The notes: a model not told the origin generated them from the sequence alone. Counted from the first letter of the stretch, positions 24,992 through 34,100 are shown. The stretch: DNA of 64,000 nucleotides from Bacteroidales bacterium UBA5326 (GCA_002408205.1 DHQY01000004.1:21225-85224); one strand, 5' to 3'. Numbers and translations are program-made.

Positions 24992-26134
24992 TTACGATAA
25001 AAATCCCAGCAAAATCCCTGCCGCAACTGCAGAACCAATCACACCGGCCACGTTCGGGCCCATGGCATGCATGAGCAGGTGGTTGGTACGGTCGTATTGA
25101 AGTCCTACAATCTCTGAGACTCTGGCGGAATCGGGGACGGCAGACACGCCGGCATTGCCTATCAGGGGATTGATCTTATTGCCTTTTTTTAGGAAGAGGT
25201 TAATGAATTTAACGAACATAACACCTCCGAAAGTGGCAATAATAAATGAAAGAGCGCCCAGAACAAATATCTTCACCGATTCTATCTGCAAAAATTTATC
25301 GGCCTGGGTAGAACAGCCTACTGTCAACCCTATAAGAATAGTGATCACATCGATAAGCGGACCGCGTGCCGTTTCGGCCAGCCTGCGGGTTACACCGCTC
25401 TCTTTCAGTAGATTGCCGAAGAAGAGCATACCCAGAAGTGGAAGCCCCGATGGTACAATAAAAGCGGTCATTAATAATCCTACAATGGGGAAAACTACTT
25501 TTTCAGTTTTAGAAACGGCACGTGCCGGTTTCATTCGTATCAGGCGTTCTTTCTTTGTGGTTAGCAGTTTCATCACAGGAGGCTGAATAACGGGAACTAA
25601 AGCCATATAAGAATAAGCCGATACGGCAATGGCACCCATCAATTCGGGTGCAAGACGTGAAGAAAGGAAAATGGCCGTGGGACCGTCAGCCCCTCCTATG
25701 ATTCCAATGGCTCCGGCAGCATTGGCTTCAAAACCCATGGCCAGGGCAATGGCATAAGCCCCAAAAATACCCAGCTGGGCAGCCGCTCCAATCAAAAGCA
25801 ATTTTGGATTGGATATCAGAGCGGAAAAATCGGTCATGGCACCAATGCCAAGGAAAATAAGCGGCGGATACCATCCTTTCTGAACACCCTGGTAGAGGAT
25901 ATTCAGTACTGATCCTTCTTCATATACACCGACACTTAATCCGGGAAATATAGGAATATTACCTATGATTATACCAAAGCCAATGGGAATAAGCAGAAGG
26001 GGTTCCCATTCCTTTACAATGGCCATCACAATGAACAGAATGCCTATGCATATCATCAACAGGTGCTGATAGGTGCAATTGGCAAATCCGGTGTATTCCC
26101 AAAATTGTACAAGATTATTGATAATATTTTCCAT
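24992..26134 (-). CDS. mmdB: Na+-translocating decarboxylase beta subunit (methylmalonyl-CoA type)
   Basis: A 380-aa membrane protein with about nine to eleven helices. It carries GGADGPTAIFLSS, the segment with the Na+-binding aspartate, and VSAYSYMALVPVIQPP, both typical of OadB/MmdB/GcdB. This subunit decarboxylates carboxybiotin and moves Na+ outward. It is one base from the biotin-carrier gene. Substrate assignment to methylmalonyl-CoA comes from the neighbouring alpha subunit and epimerase. Confidence 0.95.
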   Translation of the reverse strand: MENIINNLVQFWEYTGFANCTYQHLLMICIGILFIVMAIVKEWEPLLLIPIGFGIIIGNIPIFPGLSVGVYEEGSVLNILYQGVQKGWYPPLIFLGIGAMTDFSALISNPKLLLIGAAAQLGIFGAYAIALAMGFEANAAGAIGIIGGADGPTAIFLSSRLAPELMGAIAVSAYSYMALVPVIQPPVMKLLTTKKERLIRMKPARAVSKTEKVVFPIVGLLMTAFIVPSGLPLLGMLFFGNLLKESGVTRRLAETARGPLIDVITILIGLTVGCSTQADKFLQIESVKIFVLGALSFIIATFGGVMFVKFINLFLKKGNKINPLIGNAGVSAVPDSARVSEIVGLQYDRTNHLLMHAMGPNVAGVIGSAVAAGILLGFLS

Positions 26135-26135
26135 A

Positions 26136-26567
26136 TCAGTTCAATGTAATCAGCGGAGCACCTTCCAGTACTGAGTCCCCTTTATTAACTTTAATTTTAG
26201 CTACCACTCCGTCTCTGTCGGCTTCAATATTATTTTCCATTTTCATGGCTTCCAAAACAATCAGTTTTTGTCCGGATTTAACAGTTTCACCTTCTTTAAC
26301 ACAGACTTCCAGGATAACGCCGGGAAGGGGTGAATTTATGGCCGATGCATTGGCTGACGGAGTAGGAGCGGGTGATTTAGCGGCAGACGGAGCGGCGATG
26401 CGCGGTGCTCTGGCCGGGGCAGCCTGCGTGGTCGTTTTTTTAATGGGCTGGTCTATGGTAACTTTGTACGGAGTGCCGTTCACCTCAACCTCGGCCAGCG
26501 TATCATCTATGTCGTTTACGGTAACGTTATAGTTATTCCCGTTAATGATTAAATTATATTCTTTCAT
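26136..26567 (-). CDS. mmdC: Biotin carrier subunit of the decarboxylase
   Basis: A 143-aa protein: an N-terminal small domain, an Ala/Pro-rich flexible linker (about 45-75), and a biotinyl domain with the biotin lysine in EAMKMENNIEAD. The linker swings carboxybiotin between the alpha subunit in the cytoplasm and the beta subunit in the membrane. Located between beta and the OadG-like gene. Complete; length usual for this class. Confidence 0.94.
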   Translation of the reverse strand: MKEYNLIINGNNYNVTVNDIDDTLAEVEVNGTPYKVTIDQPIKKTTTQAAPARAPRIAAPSAAKSPAPTPSANASAINSPLPGVILEVCVKEGETVKSGQKLIVLEAMKMENNIEADRDGVVAKIKVNKGDSVLEGAPLITLN

Positions 26568-26586
26568 GGGTATAGTATTTCTATGA

Positions 26587-27504
26587 TTATCTCTTTTTTA
26601 CGTTTGGTACCTGACGGAACATCTGGTATTTGGTACTCCATGGAGAATAGTCACGCCTTATCTTATCGATTGTAAGGATCGTATTTTCCACATCATGTAT
26701 CTCATTTTCATTGGCATAAAGGAACAAAGCAGTGGCAATGGCCGCATATTCTTCACCGGATGTTTCAGCAACGGAGACTTTGGTGCTTTGATGATGCGAA
26801 TCTGATTTTTTCTGAAGCGCACGGATAGATATATTGCCGATACCTTTGAAAGCCAAGTATAAAAGCACCAATGCAGAGAAAACCACAGACATGGCCATAA
26901 TGGCCATTATCCATCCGAACGGGTCCATCTTTTTCATACGGTCACTCTTGGAGAGACCGTCCAACGTATAGTTATTAGTACTTGGAGATGTTTTTTGCAT
27001 GATATCCCAACCTTCATTTTCGTTTTCGGGCCCATAGGGACCGTTTCCGTCAACAACACGGCCGTAGGATTGGTTGGGTTGTAAATTCCCGGGAATACGG
27101 ACCTTGTCGAGTATAGTGCGTCCGTCATTGGCTGTCAGAATAAGGTATTCAGAGCCTTCCAGTTTGAAATTTACGTGAAATGTACCCCGGTACGCCTGGT
27201 CATCTGCCCAGAACAATATGTGCTGGCGGGGTTTAATAGCCGTGAGAATATCACCGCGTGGAATACAGTATTTTTTTAGATTATCGGGGTCGTTGCTCAG
27301 GTAGCAACCTCCAATGTCAACGGTTCCATACCCGGAATTGAAAATCTCAAACCAGGCATTCTGTTGACCGAAGTCGTCCTGGAAATCATGTGTATTGATC
27401 ACCAGAAATTCATTCAGTCGCAGGTCACGCTTGCTTTGAGCAATGACAGGAACGGATAACGACACAAATACCCCGACAAGTATGATTTTATAAAAAGACT
27501 TCAT
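26587..27504 (-). CDS. mmdD: OadG-family gamma/delta subunit fused to a lamin-tail domain
   Basis: A 305-aa protein far longer than ordinary OadG (about 80-110). Signal peptide 1-23, then a lamin-tail-like beta domain at about 27-150 (LRLNEFLVINTHDFQDDFGQQNAWFE region, IFNSGYGTVDIGG, YLSNDPDNLKKY), a single membrane helix at about 197-219 and a cytoplasmic tail. The helix and tail are the part equivalent to OadG, which holds the decarboxylase complex together. The periplasmic lamin-tail domain is an addition seen in Bacteroidota; its role is unknown, perhaps anchoring to the envelope. Position inside the operon supports the assignment. Confidence 0.85.
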   Translation of the reverse strand: MKSFYKIILVGVFVSLSVPVIAQSKRDLRLNEFLVINTHDFQDDFGQQNAWFEIFNSGYGTVDIGGCYLSNDPDNLKKYCIPRGDILTAIKPRQHILFWADDQAYRGTFHVNFKLEGSEYLILTANDGRTILDKVRIPGNLQPNQSYGRVVDGNGPYGPENENEGWDIMQKTSPSTNNYTLDGLSKSDRMKKMDPFGWIMAIMAMSVVFSALVLLYLAFKGIGNISIRALQKKSDSHHQSTKVSVAETSGEEYAAIATALFLYANENEIHDVENTILTIDKIRRDYSPWSTKYQMFRQVPNVKKR

Positions 27505-27515
27505 ATGTACAGGGA

Positions 27516-29069
27516 TTATAAAGGAAGGTTATCGTGTTTTTTAGGTGGATTACTCGTTTTCTTAGTAGAAAGCAGTTGCAGGGACCGGATGATCCTGAAC
27601 CGGGTGTTACGGGGCTCAATTACATCATCTATATAGCCGTATTTAGCTGCATTGTACGGATTGGCAAACATATCACGGTATTCTTTCTCTTTTTCAGCTA
27701 CAAACAAAGCCTGATCTTCGGCTTCCGCCATTTCCTTGCTAAAGAGAACTTCAATGGCTCCGGAAGGACCCATAACAGCTATCTCGGCCGAAGGCCATGC
27801 ATAATTGATATCGCTGCGCAGATGCTTGGAACTCATGACAATATAGGCCCCTCCGTATGCTTTGCGCAAAATGACGGTAATTTTGGGAACGGTGGCTTCT
27901 CCGTAAGCATAGAGCAGTTTGGCCCCGTGTAATATAACGCCGCCGTACTCCTGCTGGGTACCGGGCAGGAAGCCGGGTACGTCAACAAGGGTTACCAGGG
28001 GAATGTTGAAGGCATCGCAGAAACGTACAAAGCGGGCTGCCTTACGCGAAGCGTTACAGTCCAGTACTCCGGCCAGCACGCGGGGCTGATTGGCCACAAT
28101 ACCAACGGAAGATCCGTTAAAGCGGGCAAAACCTACAATAATATTGGTGGCATAATCTTTATGTACTTCCAGGAACTGTCCGTCGTCCACAATGGCGTGG
28201 ATGATTTCATACATATTGTAAGGTTTGTTGGGACTGTCGGGAATGATCTCGTTCAGAGAATCATCCAGACGGTCAATGGGGTCTGAACATTCCCCCCTGG
28301 GAGGTTCTTCCATGTTGTTCTGAGGAATATAGCTCAACAGGTTGCGAATAAGTTCAACTCCTTCTTCTTCTGTTTCCACAGCAAAGTGAGCCACTCCACT
28401 TTTGGTAGCATGTACGCTGGCTCCCCCGAGTTCTTCCTGGGTTACGTCTTCTCCTGTAACAGTCTTTACCACCTTGGGTCCGGTAAGGAACATATAGCTC
28501 GAGCCCCTCATCATGATATTAAAATCGGTCAGAGCGGGAGAATATACAGCTCCGCCCGCGCAGGGCCCAAAAAGAGCCGAGATCTGTGGAACCACGCCCG
28601 ATGCCATGATGTTATTCTGGAAGATATTCCCATAGCCGGCCAGCGCACTGACGCCTTCCTGAATTCTGGCGCCACCCGAGTCATTGATACCAATAACAGG
28701 GGCTCCTACCTTCATGGCCTGTTCCATTACTTTGCAGATCTTCAGAGACATGGTTTCGGATAAAGAACCTCCGAAAACCGTAAAGTCCTGTGCAAACACA
28801 TATACCAGACGTCCGTCAATGGTGCCGTATCCGGTTACCACTCCGTCACCCAGAAATGAATTGTCCTGCATATTGAAATTGGTGCAGCGATGGGTTACAA
28901 ACATATCAAATTCTTCAAAACTGCCTTCGTCAAGCAGCATGGCGATGCGCTCGCGTGCCGTACATTTTCCTTTGGCATGCTGTGCATCAATGCGTTTCTG
29001 TCCTCCTCCCAAACGGGCCTTCTCACGGAGTTGTGTTAACGCTTTCACTTGTTCCAGTTGGTTGCTCAT
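27516..29069 (-). CDS. mmdA: Methylmalonyl-CoA decarboxylase alpha subunit / acyl-CoA carboxyltransferase
   Basis: A 517-aa biotin-dependent carboxyltransferase with both crotonase-like halves: N-half GTIDGRLVYVFAQDFTVFGGSLSE, GINDSGGARIQEGV and C-half LVDVPGFLPGTQQEYGGVI, the oxyanion and CoA-binding segments. It transfers the carboxyl group of methylmalonyl-CoA to biotin, giving propionyl-CoA. Subunit is the propionyl-CoA-carboxylase beta type. It lies between the epimerase and the OadG-like gene, which fixes its substrate with good confidence. Confidence 0.95.
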   Translation of the reverse strand: MSNQLEQVKALTQLREKARLGGGQKRIDAQHAKGKCTARERIAMLLDEGSFEEFDMFVTHRCTNFNMQDNSFLGDGVVTGYGTIDGRLVYVFAQDFTVFGGSLSETMSLKICKVMEQAMKVGAPVIGINDSGGARIQEGVSALAGYGNIFQNNIMASGVVPQISALFGPCAGGAVYSPALTDFNIMMRGSSYMFLTGPKVVKTVTGEDVTQEELGGASVHATKSGVAHFAVETEEEGVELIRNLLSYIPQNNMEEPPRGECSDPIDRLDDSLNEIIPDSPNKPYNMYEIIHAIVDDGQFLEVHKDYATNIIVGFARFNGSSVGIVANQPRVLAGVLDCNASRKAARFVRFCDAFNIPLVTLVDVPGFLPGTQQEYGGVILHGAKLLYAYGEATVPKITVILRKAYGGAYIVMSSKHLRSDINYAWPSAEIAVMGPSGAIEVLFSKEMAEAEDQALFVAEKEKEYRDMFANPYNAAKYGYIDDVIEPRNTRFRIIRSLQLLSTKKTSNPPKKHDNLPL

Positions 29070-29089
29070 GGTTATGATTGTGTATAAAG

Positions 29090-29500
29090 TTATACTTTTG
29101 GTTTTTCACATAATTCAGTTAATACACCCAGGGTGCTCTTTGGATGAAGGAAAGCAATATTCAAACCTTCAGCTCCTTTGCGGGGAGATTTGTCAATAAG
29201 GCGTATTTCATTGGAAGACAGCTCGTCCAATTGTTCCTGCAATCCTTCTGTTGCAAAAGCAATATGGTGTACCCCTTCTCCCTTGTTTTCTATGAATTTG
29301 CCTACAGGACCTTCGGGGTCGGTACTTTCCAGAAGTTCAATTTTTGTCTGACCCACCATAAAAAATGCGGTTCTGACTTTTTGTTCGGGAACTTCTTCTA
29401 TGGCGTAACAGGTAAGTCCGAGCTTTTGCTCATAGAACGCTATGGCCTCATCAAGCGACCTGACAGCAATACCTATGTGCTCGATGTATCTTATATTCAT
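29090..29500 (-). CDS. mce: Methylmalonyl-CoA epimerase
   Basis: A 136-aa glyoxalase-fold enzyme converting (R)- to (S)-methylmalonyl-CoA. It shows IEHIGIAVRSLDEAIAFY (metal His near the N-terminus), GEGVHHIAF (second metal His) and the acidic residues of the family. First gene of the minus-strand succinate-to-propionate block, 20 bases before mmdA. Together with a mutase elsewhere it feeds the Na+ decarboxylase. Full length. Confidence 0.95.
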   Translation of the reverse strand: MNIRYIEHIGIAVRSLDEAIAFYEQKLGLTCYAIEEVPEQKVRTAFFMVGQTKIELLESTDPEGPVGKFIENKGEGVHHIAFATEGLQEQLDELSSNEIRLIDKSPRKGAEGLNIAFLHPKSTLGVLTELCEKPKV

Positions 29501-29595
29501 GTAGATACGTTAAATAATTATAAATGCAACATAAAAATAGTATCCGGCAAAAATACTAAATTTATCCGAAACGAATAACTTTTTAAGAGATTCTT

Positions 29596-29603
29596 TAACT
29601 TTG
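29596..29603 (+). promoter_or_regulatory. -7 box of the LTA-synthase-like gene
   Basis: TAACTTTG matches consensus and ends nine bases before the ATG at 29613, so the transcript would have almost no leader. On the other strand TATTTTTG (29555 to 29548) may serve the epimerase operon. Confidence 0.5.
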
Positions 29604-29612
29604 TACTCCGTT

Positions 29613-31487
29613 ATGGAGAGCATTTACAAACCAAGGAACTATACAGGGGCCCATTACTTGCTTAAACTGGCAGTAAGGTTGTCAATCGTATTTATTTTCT
29701 ATCTTTCAAGCCGTCTGGCGTTTTTCCTTTATAACAGTTATTTGTTTCCCGAAACCACATGGTCAGATATGCTGACCATTTACAAAGGAGGGATCCGTTT
29801 TGATCTGGCAGCTTTGTTTTATTTGAACGTCATCTACCTTTTTTTCGCCCTCATACCTTTTCCTTTTGTTTTTTCCAGGGGATACCAACTATTTCTTAAG
29901 ATATTGTTTGTGGTTTTAAACGCCGCCGGCTTTCTGGGACAACTCTTCGATTTTGTATTTTTCAGAACCACCGTAAGACGGAACGATTTTTCCTTTTTCA
30001 ATGAGTTCTCAGATAATATAATGGTGGGCAACCTGTTCTTTAAAAGTTTGCAGCAATACGGAATCTTTTTTATTATCTGGCTGTTGCTTTTAATTTTACT
30101 GATAGTATCATACGGCAAAATAAAATATCCTTCCAGGCCGGCTTTTACATTTTCTTTCTTTTTTTCGCGGCTGCTTATCCTCTGTGTTATGCTGCTCCTG
30201 TCTGTGGCTGCTATCAGGGGAGGGATCGACCGTACCACCCGCCCCATAACTTTAAGCAATGCTTCTGAATATGTTAAACGTCCCGTTGAGGCAGCGCTTG
30301 TTTTAAACACTCCGTTTTGCGTTATACGGACTATTGGGAAACCGTCGCTCGATAAACTGGAATATTTCAAATCCGTTGAAGAGCTTGAACAGGTATATTC
30401 GCCGGTGCATTGTAACACCCGGGAGAATATCGTGGCAGCCGTAAGTGACAGCCTGAGACCGAATGTTGTGGTCATTATCCTTGAGAGTTTTTCAAAAGAA
30501 TATTCCGCGTATCTCAATCCCGGCTACACTTCCTTTGTTCCTTTTCTCGATTCCCTTATGTCCTGTTCATTAACCTGTACACGTGCCTATGCTAACGGAC
30601 GTAAATCCATAGATGCCTTACCTTCGGTGCTGGGCGGTATCCCGAGCCTCGAACAGCCTTTCGCTCTTACTCCCTATGCGCTCAATGAATTGGAGGGCTT
30701 AGGGAAAGCGTTGGAAAGGTGGGGCTATAGTACCTCGTTTTTTCACGGAGCACCCAACGGATCTATGGGGTTGAACGCCATGGCCCGCAGCCTGGGTTTT
30801 GCCGAATATTACGGAAAAGATGAGTTTAATGACAATTCTCAGTTTGACGGTTACTGGGGCATTTGGGATGAACCTTTTCTGCAGTTTTTCGCCCGGAAAT
30901 TAAATACTTTTAAGCAACCCTTTGCATCGGCTGTCTTTACGTTATCGTCGCACCATCCGTTTGTGATTCCAAAAAGCTACGAAGGCGTTTTCCCAAAAGG
31001 GAAGTTGCCCATTCATCAATGCATTGGCTATGCAGACCACGCACTTCGTCTTTTCTTCCGTACGGCCCGGACCATGCCCTGGTTTCCCAATACACTTTTT
31101 GTGCTCTGTGCAGATCACGGAGCCTATTCGCTTCTCAATAAGGAATACCAGACAGACAACGGCAGTATGGCCATTCCTGTTATTTATTACGATGCAAGGA
31201 AGGAGAGCGATTCAACCTGCGTAAAAGGAGTCCGCTACGAAGAATATACCCAGCAGATTGATATAATGCCTACCGTACTCGATATTATAGACTATCCATA
31301 CGGATATTTTGCCTTTGGCAGAAGTATTCTCGACACGTTATCCGTTCCTTTTGTGGCGCATTACCCCAATTCCTTTGTACTACTTAGGGATGCAAAAGAA
31401 AAAGAGCCCTCGAATGAGCTCTTTATTAAAGCGTTCCGTCAACAATACAACAACAGGCTTATTGATGACAGAATGACGGCTGAATGA
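29613..31487 (+). CDS. LTA-synthase-family membrane phosphotransferase (sulfatase fold)
   Basis: A 624-aa protein with about five N-terminal membrane helices (to about residue 210) and a periplasmic alkaline-phosphatase-fold domain. Metal and catalytic segments seen: VVIILESFSKEY (Glu), ANGRKSIDALPSVLGG (catalytic Ser/Thr position), SSHHPF and CADHGAY (Asp/His). Relatives add phosphoglycerol or phosphoethanolamine to glycans or lipids; Bacteroidota do not make lipoteichoic acid, so a lipid A, capsule or glycan donor is more likely. ATG 29613 is preferred over the in-frame TTG at 29601, which lies within the promoter box. The stop abuts the convergent yebC stop with no spacing. Confidence 0.88.
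   Translation: MESIYKPRNYTGAHYLLKLAVRLSIVFIFYLSSRLAFFLYNSYLFPETTWSDMLTIYKGGIRFDLAALFYLNVIYLFFALIPFPFVFSRGYQLFLKILFVVLNAAGFLGQLFDFVFFRTTVRRNDFSFFNEFSDNIMVGNLFFKSLQQYGIFFIIWLLLLILLIVSYGKIKYPSRPAFTFSFFFSRLLILCVMLLLSVAAIRGGIDRTTRPITLSNASEYVKRPVEAALVLNTPFCVIRTIGKPSLDKLEYFKSVEELEQVYSPVHCNTRENIVAAVSDSLRPNVVVIILESFSKEYSAYLNPGYTSFVPFLDSLMSCSLTCTRAYANGRKSIDALPSVLGGIPSLEQPFALTPYALNELEGLGKALERWGYSTSFFHGAPNGSMGLNAMARSLGFAEYYGKDEFNDNSQFDGYWGIWDEPFLQFFARKLNTFKQPFASAVFTLSSHHPFVIPKSYEGVFPKGKLPIHQCIGYADHALRLFFRTARTMPWFPNTLFVLCADHGAYSLLNKEYQTDNGSMAIPVIYYDARKESDSTCVKGVRYEEYTQQIDIMPTVLDIIDYPYGYFAFGRSILDTLSVPFVAHYPNSFVLLRDAKEKEPSNELFIKAFRQQYNNRLIDDRMTAE
31397..31424 (-). terminator. Hairpin inside the LTA-synthase-like gene that would end yebC transcription
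   Basis: AAAGAGC (31401-31407) pairs with GCTCTTT (31418-31424). Read on the minus strand the stem is followed by TTCTTTTG, a T-rich tract. The hairpin lies about 64 bases past the yebC stop, within the coding end of the opposite gene. Confidence 0.5.
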
Positions 31488-32201
31488 TCACGCCATATTG
31501 GTATATACGTTCTGTACGTCGTCGTCGTCCTCAATGCGGTCAAGCAGCTTTTCAATATCGGCCTTGTCTTCCGGACTTAATTCCTTAAGTTCCCCGTTTA
31601 CGACACGGTCAAATCCGCCGCTGATGAATTCCAGTTCTTTTTCCTCGATGTATTTTTGTATGGCACCGTACGATTCAAAAGTTCCGTAGATTACAATCTC
31701 ATCTTCGTCTCTGAAGACCTCTTCCACTCCGAAATCAATCAGTTCAAGTTCCAGTTCTTCGAGATCGATGGAAGGTTTGAATTTGATTTTAAAAACGGAT
31801 TTATGGTCGAACATGAATTCAACACTGCCCGAAGTGCCCAGGTTGCCGCCACTTTTATTGAAATAGGAACGGAGATTGGCCACTGTACGGGTGGTATTGT
31901 CTGTCGCGGTTTCCACAAGAATGGCAACTCCGTGAGGACCATATCCTTCGTAAACGACTTCTTTGTAATCTCCTTTGTCTTTTTCCTCGGCGCGTTTTAT
32001 GGCTCTTTCAATATTGTCCTTGGGCATATTTTCAGAGCGTGCGGTCTGAACGATAGCACGTAACCTGGGATTGTTTTCCTGATCTGTACCGCCTTGTTTG
32101 GCGGCTATGGTCAGTTCCTTGCCCAGTCTGGTGAATGTCCGGGACATGTTGCCCCAGCGTTTCAGTTTACGTGCCTTTCTGTATTCAAAAGCTCTTCCCA
32201 T
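31488..32201 (-). CDS. yebC: YebC/PmpR-family protein
   Basis: A 237-aa protein beginning MGRAFEYRKARKLKRWGNM, with NPRLRAIVQTARSENMPKDNIERAIKRA and YEGYGPHGVAILVE, all diagnostic of the YebC family. Three domains, normal length. Long annotated as a DNA-binding regulator; recent work links the family to translation of difficult proline-rich stretches. It converges with the gene on the left with zero spacing, and the TPR protein gene lies 13 bases upstream, so the two may be one operon. Confidence 0.96.
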   Translation of the reverse strand: MGRAFEYRKARKLKRWGNMSRTFTRLGKELTIAAKQGGTDQENNPRLRAIVQTARSENMPKDNIERAIKRAEEKDKGDYKEVVYEGYGPHGVAILVETATDNTTRTVANLRSYFNKSGGNLGTSGSVEFMFDHKSVFKIKFKPSIDLEELELELIDFGVEEVFRDEDEIVIYGTFESYGAIQKYIEEKELEFISGGFDRVVNGELKELSPEDKADIEKLLDRIEDDDDVQNVYTNMA

Positions 32202-32214
32202 ATACTGATAATTG

Positions 32215-32901
32215 TTATTCCGAAACTTCCAGACGGCTTATGTATTTATCAATATCGTACCCTTCAATACTTTGAGGATATTTATCCTTGATAAGCCTGT
32301 ACATTTCAAGAGCTTTGGCTTTGTTGTCCAGTTCTTCGTAAATAATACCGGCTTTCTTGTAATAGGCTGCCGAGTAAGCATTGTCTTTGTATTCTGCGGC
32401 TTTCAGGTAATACGAAAGTCCGTTCTGAAGATCTCCCGTGCCGACGTATGCGTCCCCTATGTTACAATAGGCACGTGCCTGTATGATCTCGTCTTTGGCG
32501 TTGTAATTTTTCAGATAGTTGATGGCTTCCTGATAATTGCCCAGTTGCAGTTCCGATACGCCTGCATAAAAATAGACAACTTTTCCGGGAAGAGCTTTGT
32601 ACTCATCAATAATATCCTTAAAACCCATATTGTTACCATCGCCGTTCAAAGCCAGATTAAAAGAATCTGCCCTGAAATAACTTTCTGCCGGAAAAAGTTG
32701 AGCAAGCGCCTCCTGCTTACGGGGTTCACGGATAAGTTTCATATAAGCGAAGCCACCCCCGAGGATTACAACAATCGCAATTGCCGAGTATAAAAGATGC
32801 TTTTTGTATTTAGCCAGAAATTCTTCTGTCTTTCCCAATGCCTGGGCTACTGCTACAGGTTCTTCGCTTTTGGTTTTCTTTTCTGTGTTCTTTTTTGCCA
32901 T
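32215..32901 (-). CDS. Membrane-anchored TPR protein
   Basis: A 228-aa protein with a charged cytoplasmic N-terminus (KKNTEKKTKSEEP), one membrane helix at about 36-58 and a periplasmic domain of about four TPR units (for example YFYAGVSELQLGNYQEAINYL and AYCNIGDAYVGTGDLQNGLSYY). ATG at 32901 is chosen over 32934, since the longer form reads through the promoter box at 32922-32929. It resembles the YfgM/tetratricopeptide class that aids envelope protein folding. No exact function can be assigned. Confidence 0.85.
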   Translation of the reverse strand: MAKKNTEKKTKSEEPVAVAQALGKTEEFLAKYKKHLLYSAIAIVVILGGGFAYMKLIREPRKQEALAQLFPAESYFRADSFNLALNGDGNNMGFKDIIDEYKALPGKVVYFYAGVSELQLGNYQEAINYLKNYNAKDEIIQARAYCNIGDAYVGTGDLQNGLSYYLKAAEYKDNAYSAAYYKKAGIIYEELDNKAKALEMYRLIKDKYPQSIEGYDIDKYISRLEVSE

Positions 32902-32921
32902 ACGTCTTAATTTTGAGGCGG

Positions 32922-32949
32922 CAAATATACGCAATTTTTGCTATGTTTG
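32922..32949. promoter_or_regulatory. Divergent -7 boxes between the TPR gene and recF
   Basis: TATATTTG on the minus strand (32929 to 32922) faces the TPR gene, and TATGTTTG on the plus strand (32942-32949) faces recF. Both fit TAnnTTTG; neither has a clear -33 TTTG. Confidence 0.5.
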
Positions 32950-32972
32950 CATACATATTTTTATGAATCCTT

Positions 32973-34100
32973 ATGTATTTAAGCCGTCTGTTGATATCTC
33001 ATTTTAAAAACATTGAAAATACATCGCTCGATTTCTCTTCAAAAATCAATGTTTTGTACGGAGATAACGGAGAGGGCAAGACCAATCTTCTCGATGCCAT
33101 ATATTATCTTAGTGTATGTAAGAGCTTCTTTGCCGTCCCGGACCGGGAGATAATAACCCATTCCTGCGACCTTTCAACTCTTTACGGTGAATATGCGATG
33201 GATTCGGGTTTAACTGAAAAAATTGCCTGTTCCCTGACCCGACAGGGGGAGAAGCTTTTTAAAAGAAACGGAAAAACTTATGAACGTCTTTCCATGCATG
33301 TGGGGTTGATCCCCGTGGTGATGGTTTCACCGCAGGACACTTCGTTGGTTTTCGGGGCTGGTGACGAGCGGCGCAGGTATATGAATTTTTTATTATCCCA
33401 GACAGATCCGGGGTATTTGCAAACCGTCCTTGAATACAAAAAATGGCTGTTTCAAAGGAACAGGGTACTCAAGACAGATACTGCCGGATTGAGTGTGCTG
33501 GAGGCGATAGATGTGGGGTTGTGTCAAAGAGGCGATGAGATCCACTCCCGGAGAGCAGAATTGTGTCGGCTGCTACATCCGTATGTGGTTGATTTTTACA
33601 GCCAGCTTTCAGGAAATAAAGAACAGATAGATCTTTGTTATGAATCGGATCTGAACAAAGACACAATGGCTGCATTGCTCAGGAAAAACGAACAGAAGGA
33701 CAGGGCTCTTCAATATACAACTGTTGGAGTGCAACGCGATGACGTGCTCTTTTCACTGAATGGTTATCCCCTAAAGGTATGCGGTTCCCAGGGGCAGCAG
33801 AAAACGTTTCTGCTGGCACTTAAACTGGCCCAGTTCGCGCTTATCAGACAACTTAAGGGAATGGCTCCCATTCTGCTTCTGGACGATGTTTTTGATAAAC
33901 TCGATGCCCAAAGGGTCTCTTTTTTACTTCATCTGGTGGTCAGGGACCATTTTGGACAAATATTTCTTACCGACAGTAATAAAGTTCGTCTGGAAGAGAC
34001 ACTCAGTGCCATTGGAGGAGATCATTGTTATTACCACGTCAGGGAGGGCGTTTTTACAAATGAAAAAACAAGAAACCAGAACGTTGCAGGACGTTCTTGA
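32973..34100 (+). CDS. recF: DNA replication and repair protein RecF
   Basis: A 375-aa SMC-like ATPase that helps load RecA at single-strand gaps. Walker A GDNGEGKTNLLDAI (about 31-44), signature region CGSQGQQKTFLLALK and Walker B PILLLDDVFDKLD are complete. The start MYLSRLLISHFKN is standard. Its 3' end overlaps the next gene by 41 bases. Unlike many bacteria, it is not next to dnaA/dnaN here. Confidence 0.96.
   Translation: MYLSRLLISHFKNIENTSLDFSSKINVLYGDNGEGKTNLLDAIYYLSVCKSFFAVPDREIITHSCDLSTLYGEYAMDSGLTEKIACSLTRQGEKLFKRNGKTYERLSMHVGLIPVVMVSPQDTSLVFGAGDERRRYMNFLLSQTDPGYLQTVLEYKKWLFQRNRVLKTDTAGLSVLEAIDVGLCQRGDEIHSRRAELCRLLHPYVVDFYSQLSGNKEQIDLCYESDLNKDTMAALLRKNEQKDRALQYTTVGVQRDDVLFSLNGYPLKVCGSQGQQKTFLLALKLAQFALIRQLKGMAPILLLDDVFDKLDAQRVSFLLHLVVRDHFGQIFLTDSNKVRLEETLSAIGGDHCYYHVREGVFTNEKTRNQNVAGRS

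Noticed and set aside
33886..34060. Upstream extension of the DUF721 gene
   Set aside because: The extra 58 codons lie entirely within recF and do not look like part of the DUF721 domain; the ATG at 34060 is the sensible start.
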